Positions 15,446 to 24,600 of a stretch of 64,000 nt of DNA are shown here, piece by piece. The position numbers and the translations under genes were made by a program. This DNA comes from Aquabacterium sp. NJ1. GTDB taxonomy: Bacteria; Pseudomonadota; Gammaproteobacteria; Burkholderiales; Burkholderiaceae_C. The stretch spans positions 1 through 64,000 of the forward strand of contig NZ_JRKM01000002.1 in assembly GCF_000768065.1 (NCBI RefSeq). Reading direction: 5' to 3'. Numbering within the stretch: position 1 is the first letter of the stretch; each line of letters starts with the position of its first letter. The notes below the pieces were generated by a model that saw only the letters and a list, made by a program, of their open reading frames with translations, made no database searches and had not been told where the DNA came from.

Positions 15446-16753
15446 ATGTTCGCTCTGATTGATGGCAACAACTTCTACGTTAGCTGCGAGAGGGTGTTTC
15501 GGCCCTCGCTTGTTGGTCGCCCCGTAGTGGTACTGAGCAACAACGATGGCTGCGCGATTGCGCGAAGCAACGAAGCCAAAGACTTGGGCGTGAAGATGGG
15601 CCAGCCCTGGTACCAGATCCGCCAGCTCGAAGAAAGCCATGGCTTGGTGGCACTGTCAGCAAATTTCACGCTCTATGGAGACATGAGCGACCGGATGATG
15701 AGCTTGGCCGCTGGTATGGGCCCTCACGCAGAAACGTACAGCATCGATGAGGCATTCATCAGCCTGCAAGGCCTCAAGGGCGATTTGGCAGAGCGGGCCC
15801 GCGCCGTCAGGGCAAGGATTCTTCAATGGATTGGTATTCCGACCTGTGTAGGCATCGGCCAGACCAAGACCTTGGCTAAGCTGGCCAACCACATTGCCAA
15901 GTCATCCGAGCGCAAGCCGGGCAGCTACCCGCCAGACCTTGCCCAGGTGTGCAACCTTGCGGCCCTAAACCAAGAAGAATTGCACGCGCTGTATCAAGCC
16001 ACGCCCGTGGGCGAGGTCTGGGGCGTGGGGCCTCGCATCGGCAAACAGCTACTGGTCGAGGGCGTCACAACGGTGCTGGATCTCGTTCGGATGCCGCCTA
16101 CGATGGCCAGGGCGCGGTGGGGTGTGGTGATGGAGCGCACCCTGCGTGAACTGCTGGGGCAGACCTGCATCGAGCTGGACGATGCCCCGCTGCCGAAGCA
16201 AGAGATTGCCTGCACGAGGTCATTTGGGCGCCCTGTCCAGCAGCTGGAGCCTTTGATTGAAGCCGTGAGTGAGTTTGCGGCCCGCGCCGCTGAAAAGCTC
16301 CGCAAGCAGGGCAGCTTGGCAGGCCAGTTGCACGTCTTCGCGCACACCTCGCCCTTCAGGCCGGGCCCCAGGTTTTCTCGCAGCGTGACGGTGCCTTTGA
16401 GGCGCCCTACTGCTGACACCACACAGTTGGTTCGCGCTGCGGTGATGGGCATGCGCACCATCTATCGACCAGGCTACGACTTGGCCAAGGCTGGTGTCAT
16501 GCTGCTCGATCTGGTCGACGGGCACGCCTGGCAAGGTGAGTTAGAACTTGGTGAAGATGGGGGGCAGGATCGGTCGCGTCTGATGGCCGCGATGGACGTG
16601 TTGAACCATCGCTATGGGCGGGGCACAGTGCATGTAGCCAGCACCGGCACCCAGGGTCACAATGCTGATCATCGGGTTTGGGCGATGCGTCAGGAACGGC
16701 GCACGCCCCAGTACACCACCAGGTGGGAGGATGTGCCCATTGCCAAAGCGTAA
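15446..16753 (+). CDS. umuC: DNA polymerase V catalytic subunit UmuC
   Basis: A Y-family translesion polymerase of 435 residues (E. coli UmuC has 422). It begins [20 protein letters not shown]; acidic residues in DGNN and [10 protein letters not shown] bind the catalytic metals. [19 protein letters not shown] and the HhH region [14 protein letters not shown] follow, then the little-finger domain and a UmuC-type C-terminus. The ATG at 15446 has GAGG five bases upstream; the longer TTG frame at 15428 overlaps umuD. With UmuD' it copies past damaged bases. Confidence 0.95.
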   Translation: MFALIDGNNFYVSCERVFRPSLVGRPVVVLSNNDGCAIARSNEAKDLGVKMGQPWYQIRQLEESHGLVALSANFTLYGDMSDRMMSLAAGMGPHAETYSIDEAFISLQGLKGDLAERARAVRARILQWIGIPTCVGIGQTKTLAKLANHIAKSSERKPGSYPPDLAQVCNLAALNQEELHALYQATPVGEVWGVGPRIGKQLLVEGVTTVLDLVRMPPTMARARWGVVMERTLRELLGQTCIELDDAPLPKQEIACTRSFGRPVQQLEPLIEAVSEFAARAAEKLRKQGSLAGQLHVFAHTSPFRPGPRFSRSVTVPLRRPTADTTQLVRAAVMGMRTIYRPGYDLAKAGVMLLDLVDGHAWQGELELGEDGGQDRSRLMAAMDVLNHRYGRGTVHVASTGTQGHNADHRVWAMRQERRTPQYTTRWEDVPIAKA

Positions 16754-16792
16754 CGCTCTTGGCTCTGACCAGACCTAGGAAGGATGTCTTGA

Positions 16793-17473
16793 ATGTGCAC
16801 GATGTATGAGACTGGCGAGCCGCTTGATCTGGAGCGGGCATTCAGGGGGCAGTTGAGCCTGGACATCGAGTACCCGAGAGAGGTCTTCAAGGACTACGCC
16901 GCCCCCATCATCAGAAAGCCAGCTGGTGGTCAGCCTGGCGAGCGCGAAGCGGTATTGGCGCGGTTTCGCTTGATCCCACACCGCATTGCCGAGCCCAATG
17001 AGTTCAAGGCATCAACCATGAACGCTCGCACCGAGACTGTGGATCAACTGTTTTCGTTCAAATCGGCTTGGCAGCGCCGACAGGTCTGCATCATCCCGGC
17101 GTGGTCGTTCTACGAGCCCTACTACGAAACAGCAGAGGCGAAATCCGTGCGCTGGAAGATCGCGGCGGCTGATGGCCAGATGCTGGCCATTGCGGGCATC
17201 TGGGACCGCTGGGCCCGTGATGGCAGGGAGATCGTCTCCTTTGCCATGCTCACCATCAACTGCGACGAGCACCCGCTTCTCAAGCGCTTTCACAAGTGGT
17301 ACGACAAGGACGGCAAGCCGGAGGAAAAGCGCACACCTGTGCTGCTGGCGCATGACCAAGTGGACGCATGGCTGGCAAGTTCGGTGGATGATGCGCCGCG
17401 CTTTTTCTCAACTTTCGAGGCCCAGGATCTGCGTGCCCTGCCCTGGCCCATGGAGCCTCGAAAGCGCGCCTGA
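16793..17473 (+). CDS. SRAP-domain protein (YedK/HMCES family)
   Basis: A 226-residue SRAP protein that covalently traps abasic sites in single-stranded DNA. The catalytic Cys is residue 2 (exposed after Met removal). Asn in NARTE (about 77), Glu in IPAWSFYEP (about 108) and His in LLKRFHKWY (about 167) complete the known active-site set. It directly follows umuC (39 bases) on the same strand, so it is probably part of the SOS transcript and shields abasic sites while the lesion-bypass polymerase is active. Confidence 0.9.
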   Translation: MCTMYETGEPLDLERAFRGQLSLDIEYPREVFKDYAAPIIRKPAGGQPGEREAVLARFRLIPHRIAEPNEFKASTMNARTETVDQLFSFKSAWQRRQVCIIPAWSFYEPYYETAEAKSVRWKIAAADGQMLAIAGIWDRWARDGREIVSFAMLTINCDEHPLLKRFHKWYDKDGKPEEKRTPVLLAHDQVDAWLASSVDDAPRFFSTFEAQDLRALPWPMEPRKRA

Positions 17474-17493
17474 GATGGTCCGCATGGGAGGCC

Positions 17494-17539
17494 TTGAAGA
17501 GATGCTCATGGCCGCGCTATGATGGGGTACATGAACCCC
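17494..17539 (+). promoter_or_regulatory. Promoter and operator of HTH gene 1
   Basis: TTGAAG (17494-17499), 18-base spacer and TATGAT (17518-17523) form a good promoter. The near-palindrome GGGGTAC-AT-GAACCCC (17524-17539, one mismatch) lies just after the -10 and covers the predicted start point and the ATG at 17531. A transcript would therefore start at or next to the start codon, giving a leaderless or near-leaderless, self-regulated gene. Confidence 0.6.
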
Positions 17540-17767
17540 GCCACCAAAACCAACAATGAACGGCTTCGCGAGTTGATCGCGGAGGCTGGTGTCACCCAGC
17601 CTGTTGCGCTCACGATTTTCAATCGTGGTCTTGGGCCTGCTGCGTACTCAATGGACACATTCAAAGCATTTCTTGTGAGATCCGATTCCGCCAAGTTCAG
17701 GCCGCTCAAAGACGAGCTGCTTGAACACGCAGAAAAGCAGTTTGCGAAAGTCATCAATTCCGCTTGA
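17531..17767 (+). CDS. Small HTH regulator 1 of a three-member paralog set
   Basis: A 78-residue protein. NNERLRELIAEAGVTQPVAL, then an FKAFL helix and LLEHAEKQ align with the paralogs at 19690 and 32253. The pattern (R-L-R-x-L, G-[VL]-[TS]-Q, A-L, N, then F/W-K, R-x-L, AEK) looks like a compact Xre-like helix-turn-helix. Its stop codon forms part of the next promoter's -35 (17764). The operator overlapping its own start suggests autorepression. Earlier in-frame ATGs (17519, 17522) lie in the -10 box. Confidence 0.7.
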   Translation: MNPATKTNNERLRELIAEAGVTQPVALTIFNRGLGPAAYSMDTFKAFLVRSDSAKFRPLKDELLEHAEKQFAKVINSA

Positions 17768-17793
17768 CTGATGGGGTACATGTACCCCAAAAT
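17764..17793 (+). promoter_or_regulatory. Promoter with perfect palindromic operator
   Basis: TTGACT (17764-17769) and CAAAAT (17788-17793) are separated by 18 bases that contain the perfect palindrome GGGGTAC-AT-GTACCCC (17773-17788). The -35 overlaps the stop of HTH gene 1. It should drive the genes at 17820 and 17992. Confidence 0.65.
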
Positions 17794-17819
17794 GCAAACA
17801 ACAACGGAGGGACCGCACC

Positions 17820-17978
17820 ATGAAGCCAATCACCTTGACCAAAGCGGAGTGCGTGCGCCGCGCTCGCAACTTGAACCAACAGGCCATCGCGTATCGCTCA
17901 TGCGGCAAGAAGGTCTGGGCCCGCGAGTTGGTTCAGAAGCGGAAGCAGTACATGGCCGCAGCTCGCTTGTTTGCCTGA
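17820..17978 (+). CDS. Very small basic protein (52 aa)
   Basis: ATG at 17820 behind GGAGGGACC. The 52 residues begin MKPITLTKAECVRRARNLNQ and are rich in Lys, Arg and Gln, with helical character. No family recognised. It is the first gene after the operator-promoter at 17764-17793 and precedes the DUF7673-like gene by 13 bases. Confidence 0.65.
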   Translation: MKPITLTKAECVRRARNLNQQAIAYRSCGKKVWARELVQKRKQYMAAARLFA

Positions 17979-17991
17979 ACTTGAAAGTGTC

Positions 17992-18639
17992 ATGAATATC
18001 AAACCACCACAAACGGTCGAGGAACAGGGCTTTGAGGCCCTGCAACGGCTGTATGAACTGGCTACAGACTTCCACCACGACCACGGGTCCGTGGCCGCTC
18101 GCTTCCTTCTGGGGCTTTACAACGGGCATCGGTTCCCTTTCGACCTCACAGACCTGAGGTTGCTTGAGCCTGAAGCATTTCAAGATGCCATGGCCGTCCT
18201 GGTCATGGATGCCAGACTGACGCGCAAAGAGGTGCACAACTACTTTGCGGACGGCAGCAAGAAGTTCGAGCGTCTGGTGCAGGATTGGAACGTCACCGAC
18301 GTGGCCAGGTTGAAGGAAACGGGTGATGGTTCGCCGACGCCGCGTGCTCAGCGAGGGTTTCTTCGTCACGAAGATGACGTGTCGGCCAAGCTCGTGACCT
18401 ACGGCGAAGCACCAGGCTATCGAGACGTGCGTCTGACATTCGATTGCGAAGTCATCGGGTCTGATCGCGAGGATGTGGGCCCTGTTCGCATCTGCCTCAG
18501 CGTCAGCGCCGAGGACGGCTTGTCTGTGATGGAGCACATCCAGCAGGTTCACCAGTTTGCATGGCGTCGCGGTCGCCCCATCGACGCCAAAGACCATGAG
18601 GTGGCGCCGCGTTGGGCGACGTCTTCAGCCAGCAACTGA
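17992..18639 (+). CDS. DUF7673-like protein
   Basis: A 215-residue soluble protein. The segment FLLGLYNGHRFPFDLTDLRL ... MDARLTRKEVHNYFADG resembles the DUF7673 domain found on conjugative elements (assignment from memory, function unknown). The C-terminal half, beta-rich with RDVRLTFDCEVIG, is unassigned. The ATG at 17992 is chosen because the longer frame from 17971 overlaps the previous small gene. Confidence 0.6.
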   Translation: MNIKPPQTVEEQGFEALQRLYELATDFHHDHGSVAARFLLGLYNGHRFPFDLTDLRLLEPEAFQDAMAVLVMDARLTRKEVHNYFADGSKKFERLVQDWNVTDVARLKETGDGSPTPRAQRGFLRHEDDVSAKLVTYGEAPGYRDVRLTFDCEVIGSDREDVGPVRICLSVSAEDGLSVMEHIQQVHQFAWRRGRPIDAKDHEVAPRWATSSASN

Positions 18640-18767
18640 GAAGCCAGCACCTGCAGGGGCGAATGACTGGATTGGGCGCGGGAAAAAGCGCCATGACACT
18701 CATGGCATGGTGCCGCCAGGCCCTTCCGGCATAGCGCCCCTCCTTCCTTCAGTACTCCTTTTTTCTT

Positions 18768-18782
18768 GTCCACACTGTGGAC
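18768..18782 (+). promoter_or_regulatory. 15-base palindrome upstream of the SprT-like gene
   Basis: GTCCACA-C-TGTGGAC is a perfect inverted repeat, 51 bases before the start codon at 18834. Likely a regulator site; the binding protein is unknown. It differs from the GGTGCAC operator family. Confidence 0.45.
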
Positions 18783-18793
18783 AAATAACCATC

Positions 18794-18817
18794 AATTTGT
18801 ATTGCACAATACAAATT
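18794..18817 (+). promoter_or_regulatory. 24-base AT-rich palindrome at the SprT-like promoter
   Basis: AATTTGTATTG and CAATACAAATT are perfect 11-base arms around a CA centre, ending 16 bases before the start codon at 18834. The site also carries TTGTATTG-type promoter-like bases. Position and symmetry suggest an operator for a dimeric repressor. Confidence 0.55.
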
Positions 18818-18833
18818 ACAAAGAAGGGACGGG

Positions 18834-19685
18834 ATGAAAGCTTCACCATCAGCCGCGTCCTCGGCCACGCCACATGTTGACGTGGCATTGGAGCTGCAGC
18901 ACGCCTATGACTTCTTCAACCGCGAACTGTTCGATGCTGAGTTGCCGGTTTGCATGATCACCTTGCAGCGCGAGAAGGATACCTTCGGGTACTTCTCAGC
19001 GAAGAGGTTCGGCAACAGCGATGGCAAGCACACAGACGAGATCGCCTTGAACCCCGGCTATTTTGCCGTGGTGCCAATTCTTGAGATCTTGCAGACCCTG
19101 GTCCATGAGATGACGCATCTTTGGCAGCATCACTACGGCGAACCTGGTCGCGGGCGTTACCACAACGCAGAGTGGGCCAACAAAATGGAGGCCATCGGGC
19201 TCATGCCCAGCGATACGGGCAAGCCAGGGGGCAAGCGCACTGGAGATCGGATCGCGGATTACGCCATGCCCAGTGGGCGCTTCCTGGAGGCGGCAAAGAA
19301 GCTCCTGACAGCCGAGTTCCGCATCTCGTGGTATGACCGCTATCCACCGACTGGGGTGTGTTTGGCGGCTGAATCCTTGGAGTCTTCTGCCTTGTCGGTT
19401 GAGCTGGGGTTGCCTACATCCGTGGTCGACTCATCCCCTGCTGTGCATGCCGACGTGGGTGTGCGCGTTGCTGAGCAAGTCTCTACCGCCTCGGGCGTCA
19501 AGGGGCCGGACAACAGATCCAACAGGCTGAAGTACTCGTGCGCGTGCAAGCCTGCAGTTAATTTCTGGGGCAAGCCTGGGATCAAGGCATTGTGTGAGGT
19601 TTGCCGCCACCCCTTTGTCATTCCAGGGGCATATGGAGGGCGGCAGCACCAGCACGACGTCGCCGAGCAAGATCATCTATCATGA
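18834..19685 (+). CDS. SprT-like zinc metalloprotease
   Basis: A 283-residue SprT/Spartan-family protein. The zinc-binding HEMTH is at residues 91-95, followed by WQHHYGEPGRGRYHNAEW. The C-terminal zinc ribbon is seen as YSCACKP ... LCEVCRHPF. Spartan-type enzymes digest proteins crosslinked to DNA; SprT-like proteins are common on mobile elements. The start has AAGAAGGGACGGG in front. Together with the SRAP gene and umuDC it makes a DNA-damage tolerance cluster. It runs into HTH gene 2 after 4 bases. Confidence 0.85.
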   Translation: MKASPSAASSATPHVDVALELQHAYDFFNRELFDAELPVCMITLQREKDTFGYFSAKRFGNSDGKHTDEIALNPGYFAVVPILEILQTLVHEMTHLWQHHYGEPGRGRYHNAEWANKMEAIGLMPSDTGKPGGKRTGDRIADYAMPSGRFLEAAKKLLTAEFRISWYDRYPPTGVCLAAESLESSALSVELGLPTSVVDSSPAVHADVGVRVAEQVSTASGVKGPDNRSNRLKYSCACKPAVNFWGKPGIKALCEVCRHPFVIPGAYGGRQHQHDVAEQDHLS

Positions 19686-19689
19686 GCAC

Positions 19690-19932
19690 ATGAACACCGA
19701 AAACGTACCGTTCAGCACCAATGCCAGGCTTCGCAAGTTGGTTGAAGGCTCTGGCCTTTCTCAGATGGACGCTTTAGCGCTCGTCAATCGAAAGGTTGGA
19801 GTGCGGAAGATCTCCGATTCAGCTTGGAAGAGCTACTTTTGTGCGGAGGGAACCTCGCGCTACAGAAACCTCAGCAATGAGCTGCTTGAGGTAGCGGAAA
19901 AAGTGCTCATGCCGCTCCAGAAGGATGCTTGA
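19690..19932 (+). CDS. Small HTH regulator 2 of the paralog set
   Basis: 80 residues; TNARLRKLVEGSGLSQMDAL is nearly identical to the paralog at 32253-32498, and ISDSAWKSYF ... LLEVAEKV matches the rest of the pattern. Probably a compact Xre-like DNA-binding protein. It follows the SprT-like gene by 4 bases, so the two share a transcript. Its stop codon overlaps the -35 of the palindrome promoter at 19929-19958. I start at the ATG at 19690, the first one outside the SprT frame. Confidence 0.7.
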   Translation: MNTENVPFSTNARLRKLVEGSGLSQMDALALVNRKVGVRKISDSAWKSYFCAEGTSRYRNLSNELLEVAEKVLMPLQKDA

Positions 19933-19958
19933 CCATTGGTGTACAAGTGCCATACATT
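19929..19958 (+). promoter_or_regulatory. Promoter with degenerate operator
   Basis: TTGACC (19929-19934), 18-base spacer and TACATT (19953-19958). The spacer carries GGTGTAC-AA-GTGCCA (from 19938): one perfect half-site and one imperfect half-site of the GGTGYAC family. It sits directly after HTH gene 2 and drives the gene at 19981. Confidence 0.6.
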
Positions 19959-19980
19959 GAAACCATGGAGGATGTTTGAC

Positions 19981-21270
19981 ATGAAGGCGATGCGGGTCCG
20001 CGCAGCAGGCGTAGCCTTTTGCATGGCTTTGGGTTTCATCGCGACAGCGGCCCCGACCGATCAAACGGAGCCTTTGTCTGCATGGGTGAAGCCAGTGGAG
20101 ACCTCGGTCGTTCTCGGCGAGGGGGACTCTCGGGTGAAGGCACGCGAGGTCGCCATAGACCAGCTCAAGCGAATCGCATCAGCGAGCGCGGGCTCTGTCG
20201 TTGAGAGCATCACGACGGTGAAGGATGACAAGTTGACCGAGCAGATGCGCATGATCAGCGTCTCTTTGGTCAAGCTCGACCAGATCAAAGAGCTGGTCGC
20301 CGTAGAGGCTGGCGCCGTGGTGTTGAAGGTGTCGGCCAGAGCGAGCATCGATCAGTCGGAGCTGGCCAGGTTGACCAGAGAGCTACGCCAGGACACCGAA
20401 AAGGCGAAGGCGATTGCGAAGCTGCAGAAGGACAATGAGGCCTTGAGGGAAGAGCTACGCAAGGTCTCCGAGCAGCTCCAGCAGCGCAAGGCACCCAGCA
20501 CGGTAGATGAGTTGGGGCAGCGCCAGACGCGCATTCTGACGGCGCTGGCCACCAATGAGGGGCAAGTACGCCAGGTGTTTGAAAAAGGCGCTTTGCTGGC
20601 CATGGCCGATGCGGATGCAAAGCGGTTTGAAGATACCAAGGCCGTCATCCTCCAGGACGCATTGATGCCTCTGGTGGATACGCCCTTGCGTGCTGAGGTG
20701 GTATCGGTAGTTCGAGAGGCTGGGGCCTATAAAGTGGGGCTGCGTGTAGGTTGGAGTGCTGCCCCTATTGATCGCGCCCAGAAGTTCTTGTCTAAGTACC
20801 TGCAGGGTGGTGGGTTCTACTTGGCAGAGCGTGATAGGGAGGCCTACTTTTCTCACCGCGATAATGCAGAGGGTCGATCTCCGAACGACTTGCAGCCGCG
20901 CCTTTATGACTTCGTCGCGAGGCACAAGGTTGTGGCAGTGTTTAAGGTCGGGAGCAAGTCTGTCGAATTGCCGATCATGGCCACGTATCAGCACGACACC
21001 TTTACCAGGTGCCGTCAGAAGCCAGCGTCTAGCGGGGATCTGGGTGTTATTTGTCTGTTCAAGCTGTTGCCTTCCAGTAGTGAAATCCTCGGAACTGAGG
21101 AGAACGGCTATCGCTACAGCGTGAACCCTCTGACGATTGCTTTGCCTGAGTCAGAGGCTGCAGGGGCTGTGTCGGTTCTAGGCGCCGTGAAGTTAATTGG
21201 ACCAGCTGGGGTAATAAGGCAAACCGATTTTTCTGCACCCTTGCAGGGCGGCAAAGTCAGTGAGAGGTAA
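19981..21270 (+). CDS. Exported FlgT/LPP20-like protein
   Basis: A 429-residue protein with a clear signal peptide (VRAAGVAFCMALGFIATAAP). The region after it (VLGEGDSRVKAREVAIDQLK, then VVESITTVKDD) resembles the N-terminal domain of FlgT and LPP20-type envelope proteins. A coiled-coil stretch (about residues 120-175) and a beta-rich C-terminal half follow. Start at 19981 because GGAGGATG lies just before it. Driven by the operator-promoter at 19929, so it probably belongs to the same regulon as the CsgG-like and LPP20-like genes near 28-32 kb. The family match is tentative. Confidence 0.6.
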   Translation: MKAMRVRAAGVAFCMALGFIATAAPTDQTEPLSAWVKPVETSVVLGEGDSRVKAREVAIDQLKRIASASAGSVVESITTVKDDKLTEQMRMISVSLVKLDQIKELVAVEAGAVVLKVSARASIDQSELARLTRELRQDTEKAKAIAKLQKDNEALREELRKVSEQLQQRKAPSTVDELGQRQTRILTALATNEGQVRQVFEKGALLAMADADAKRFEDTKAVILQDALMPLVDTPLRAEVVSVVREAGAYKVGLRVGWSAAPIDRAQKFLSKYLQGGGFYLAERDREAYFSHRDNAEGRSPNDLQPRLYDFVARHKVVAVFKVGSKSVELPIMATYQHDTFTRCRQKPASSGDLGVICLFKLLPSSSEILGTEENGYRYSVNPLTIALPESEAAGAVSVLGAVKLIGPAGVIRQTDFSAPLQGGKVSER

Positions 21271-21473
21271 TGATCATGTTGATGAGCATCATCGAATTCT
21301 TGCGCTTGAAGAGCGCTGTCGCAGAACAAAAAGCCAAAGAGGTGAAGGCTGAGATGGTCACACAGGATGGTCAGATCGCCATGTCTGCTGCAGATCAGGA
21401 GGATCCATTCGATCATCCTGTGAACCCCGTTTTCCCGGACAGTCTCTTCGAGTCAACACACTGCCATTTCTAA
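21270..21473 (+). CDS. Small hypothetical protein (67 aa)
   Basis: The start overlaps the previous stop (TAATG), which suggests translational coupling to the FlgT-like gene. An N-terminal amphipathic or hydrophobic helix (MLMSIIEFLRLKSAVAEQKA) is followed by an acidic tail. No family recognised. Confidence 0.5.
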   Translation: MIMLMSIIEFLRLKSAVAEQKAKEVKAEMVTQDGQIAMSAADQEDPFDHPVNPVFPDSLFESTHCHF

Positions 21474-21583
21474 GTTCACTTGCGTGTCAATTGGCACTAA
21501 GATCTTCTTGCCGGTGGATTGCATCGGCCCTGCTTTTCCTCCCTGAGCAGGTGCCTTACCGTGATGACAGCGATAAGGCTTCA

Positions 21584-21621
21584 CTCGCTGGATGGTCCTG
21601 CTGTCCAGCGAGTTTTCTTTT
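21584..21621 (+). terminator. Intrinsic terminator upstream of the restriction gene
   Basis: Perfect 9-base arms CTCGCTGGA (21584-21592) and TCCAGCGAG (21604-21612) are followed by TTTTCTTTT. It ends the FlgT-like transcript and insulates, or forms the leader of, the type ISP gene at 21685. Confidence 0.75.
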
Positions 21622-21684
21622 GCTGGCCAGCAGCTTGCCAAAATTGATTTCCGTAGAAGTTGGCGAAAACCAAATAGAGAAGCC

Positions 21685-24600
21685 ATGATCCGATCCATTC
21701 TTCAGCAATATCGAGACGAGTCCGCTTTCAATCGTGACCTTGGCGACCGCTTCGAGAGACTGATTCGCGCTTACCTCAAGCTTGATCCCCAGTACGTTGC
21801 GCTGTTCTCCGACGTATGGTTGTGGAAGGACTGGCCTGAGCGCGAGGCTTTGGGCTACAAGGCGCCTGATACCGGAATCGACTTGGTGGCCAAACTGCGC
21901 GACGAGGAGGGCTACTGCGCGATTCAGTGCAAGTTCTACGACTCGCCGATTCCGTTGGGCGATCTCGGCAACTTCTTCACTCTCTCGGGCAAGGGTGGCT
22001 TCACGCAGCGACTCATCGTGGCCACGGCTAACCTCAGCAAGCACGCTGCCGACGCGCTAGAAAACCAGACCATCCCGGTTGAGATGATGACACTGGAGGA
22101 CTTGGAAGCCTCTCCCATCGACTGGTCGCATTTCTCCATCGAAAAGCCCGAGCATCTTCGTAAGCTGCCGAAGAAAGGTCCACGTGATCATCAGCGCGAG
22201 GCCTTGGCCAACGTACTGAAAGGCTTCAAGAGCAGCGACCGTGGCAAGCTCATCATGGCTTGCGGCACCGGCAAGACCTACACCTCGCTCATCATCTCGG
22301 AGGAGATGGTGAGGCCGGGGCAGTACGTCCTCTTCCTTGTGCCATCCATCGCCCTTCTGTCTCAGACCCTGCGCGCATGGACGGCCGACGCAGCTGTGCC
22401 GCTGCGCTGCTTCGCCGTGTGCTCTGACAGCAAAGCCAGCCGTAACGAAGAGGACATGCGCATCTACGAGCTGGCCTACCCTGCCACCACGAATGCGACC
22501 AAGCTCGCCAAGTCCCTTACCGAGACGAAGGACGATAGTGCCCTCACGGTGATTTTCTCGACGTACCAGTCCATCGACGTTGTGCATCAGGCACAGCAGA
22601 AAACCGGCATCGAGTTCGACCTGGTCGTGTGCGATGAGGCCCACAGGACGGCTGGTTACACCGTACCAGGCGAGGATCCTTCTGCCTTCATCCGCGTGCA
22701 TGACAACGCCTATCTCAAGGGCAAAAAGCGGCTTTACATGACCGCTACCCCTCGCATCTATGCCGAGGCTAGCAAGAGCAAGGCTGAGGAATCGAACGTC
22801 CAGGTGTTCTCGATGGACGACATCTCAACATTCGGCCCTGAGTTTCACCGTCTGCGTTTCGATGAGGCTGTCAAACGCGACCTACTGTCTGACTACAAGG
22901 TGCTTGTGATCGCAGTTGATGAGCTGCACGTCAGTCAAGTGCTGAATCAGCGGATCGGTGATCGAGGCGATGAGCTTAAGCTGGACGACGCGGTGAAGAT
23001 TGTTGGCTGCTGGAATGGCTTGGGCAAGCACGCCGCAATCGAGGATGGCAACGATTTCAGCGTCGATCCGTTGCCCATGCGCACGGCTATCGCCTTTGCT
23101 CAGTCCATAAAGCATTCCAAGCTGCTGACTGCCGAGTTCGAGAGAATTTCAAACGATCTTGGCGATGACATCGACTACCTGCCAGCTTTGGAAGCTAAGC
23201 ACGTTGATGGCACGATGAACGTGGTCGAGCGCAATCAGAAACTCTCATGGCTGAAGGACAACATTGCCAAGGATGAGGCGCTGTGCCGCATCCTGACCAA
23301 TGCGCGATGCCTTTCGGAGGGCGTGGACGTGCCAGCTCTGGATGCCGCGATCTTCCTGAACCCGCGTGACTCCGTGGTTGACGTAGTGCAATCAGTTGGC
23401 CGTGTGATGCGCAAAGACCCAGCAGGCCGCAAGAAGTACGGTTATGTGATTCTGCCCATCGGCATCCGCAAGGACACGTCGCCCGAGGCCGCGCTGGACG
23501 ACAACAAAAAGTACCGCGTGGTCTGGCAGGTGCTCAACGCCTTGCGCGCCCACGATGACCGGCTTGACAAGCAGTTCGCCACCATCGACCTGACTGGTAA
23601 GGGTAACGGCGTGGTCAACGTGATTGGTGTCGGCGGGGGCAATGACAAGACCGACAATGTGCCAGACCAGCTTGGGTTCAACTTCGACCCTGTGGAGTTG
23701 GGCAAGTGGCAGGACGCCATGTTCGCCAAGATCGTCCACAAGTGCGGCAATCGACGCTACTGGGAGGACTGGGCCAAGGATATTGCCGATATCGCCGACC
23801 GTCACCAGATGCGCATTCGCGCTTTGCTGGACAAGCCCTACTCCAAGGGAAAGAAGGCCTTTGACGAGTTCCTCAAGGGCGTTCGGAAGAACCTGAACCC
23901 GAGTGTCAGCCAGAACGACGCCATTGAGATGTTGGCCCAGCACATCATCACCAAGCCGGTGTTTGATGCGCTGTTCGAAGGCTATGCCTTCACCAGCAAG
24001 AACCCGGTTTCCCAGTCCATGCAGAAGATCATGGACATCCTTGAGGCACAGGCACTCGACAAGGAGCACGAGACGCTGGAAGGCTTCTATGCAAGTGTGC
24101 GCGAGCGCGCCTCTGGCATCACCGACCCCAAGGGGCGGCAGAAGATCATCGTCGAGTTGTATGACAAGTTCTTCAAGACCGCCTTCCCGCGCATGGTCGA
24201 GCGTCTGGGCATCGTTTACACGCCGGTCGAGATCGTAGACTTCATCCTTCACAGCGCGGATGCAGCCTTGCAAGAGCACTTCGGCATCCGCCTCGCCGAC
24301 AAGAACGTTCACATCCTTGATCCGTTCACCGGCACCGGCACCTTCCCGGTTCGGCTGATCGAAACTGGTCTGATCCCACCCGACAAGCTGACCTACAAGT
24401 ACCGCCACGAGCTGCACGCCAACGAGATCGTGCTCCTGGCCTACTACATAGCGGCCATCAATATTGAAGAGTCGTTCCATCGCGTCACAGGGCAAGACTA
24501 CGAGCCGTTCCCCGGCATCGTGCTCACCGACACGTTCCAGATGAGCGAGCCCCAGAACGGTGACATCGACGAGGGCCTTCCCGAGAATCACGAGCGGGCT

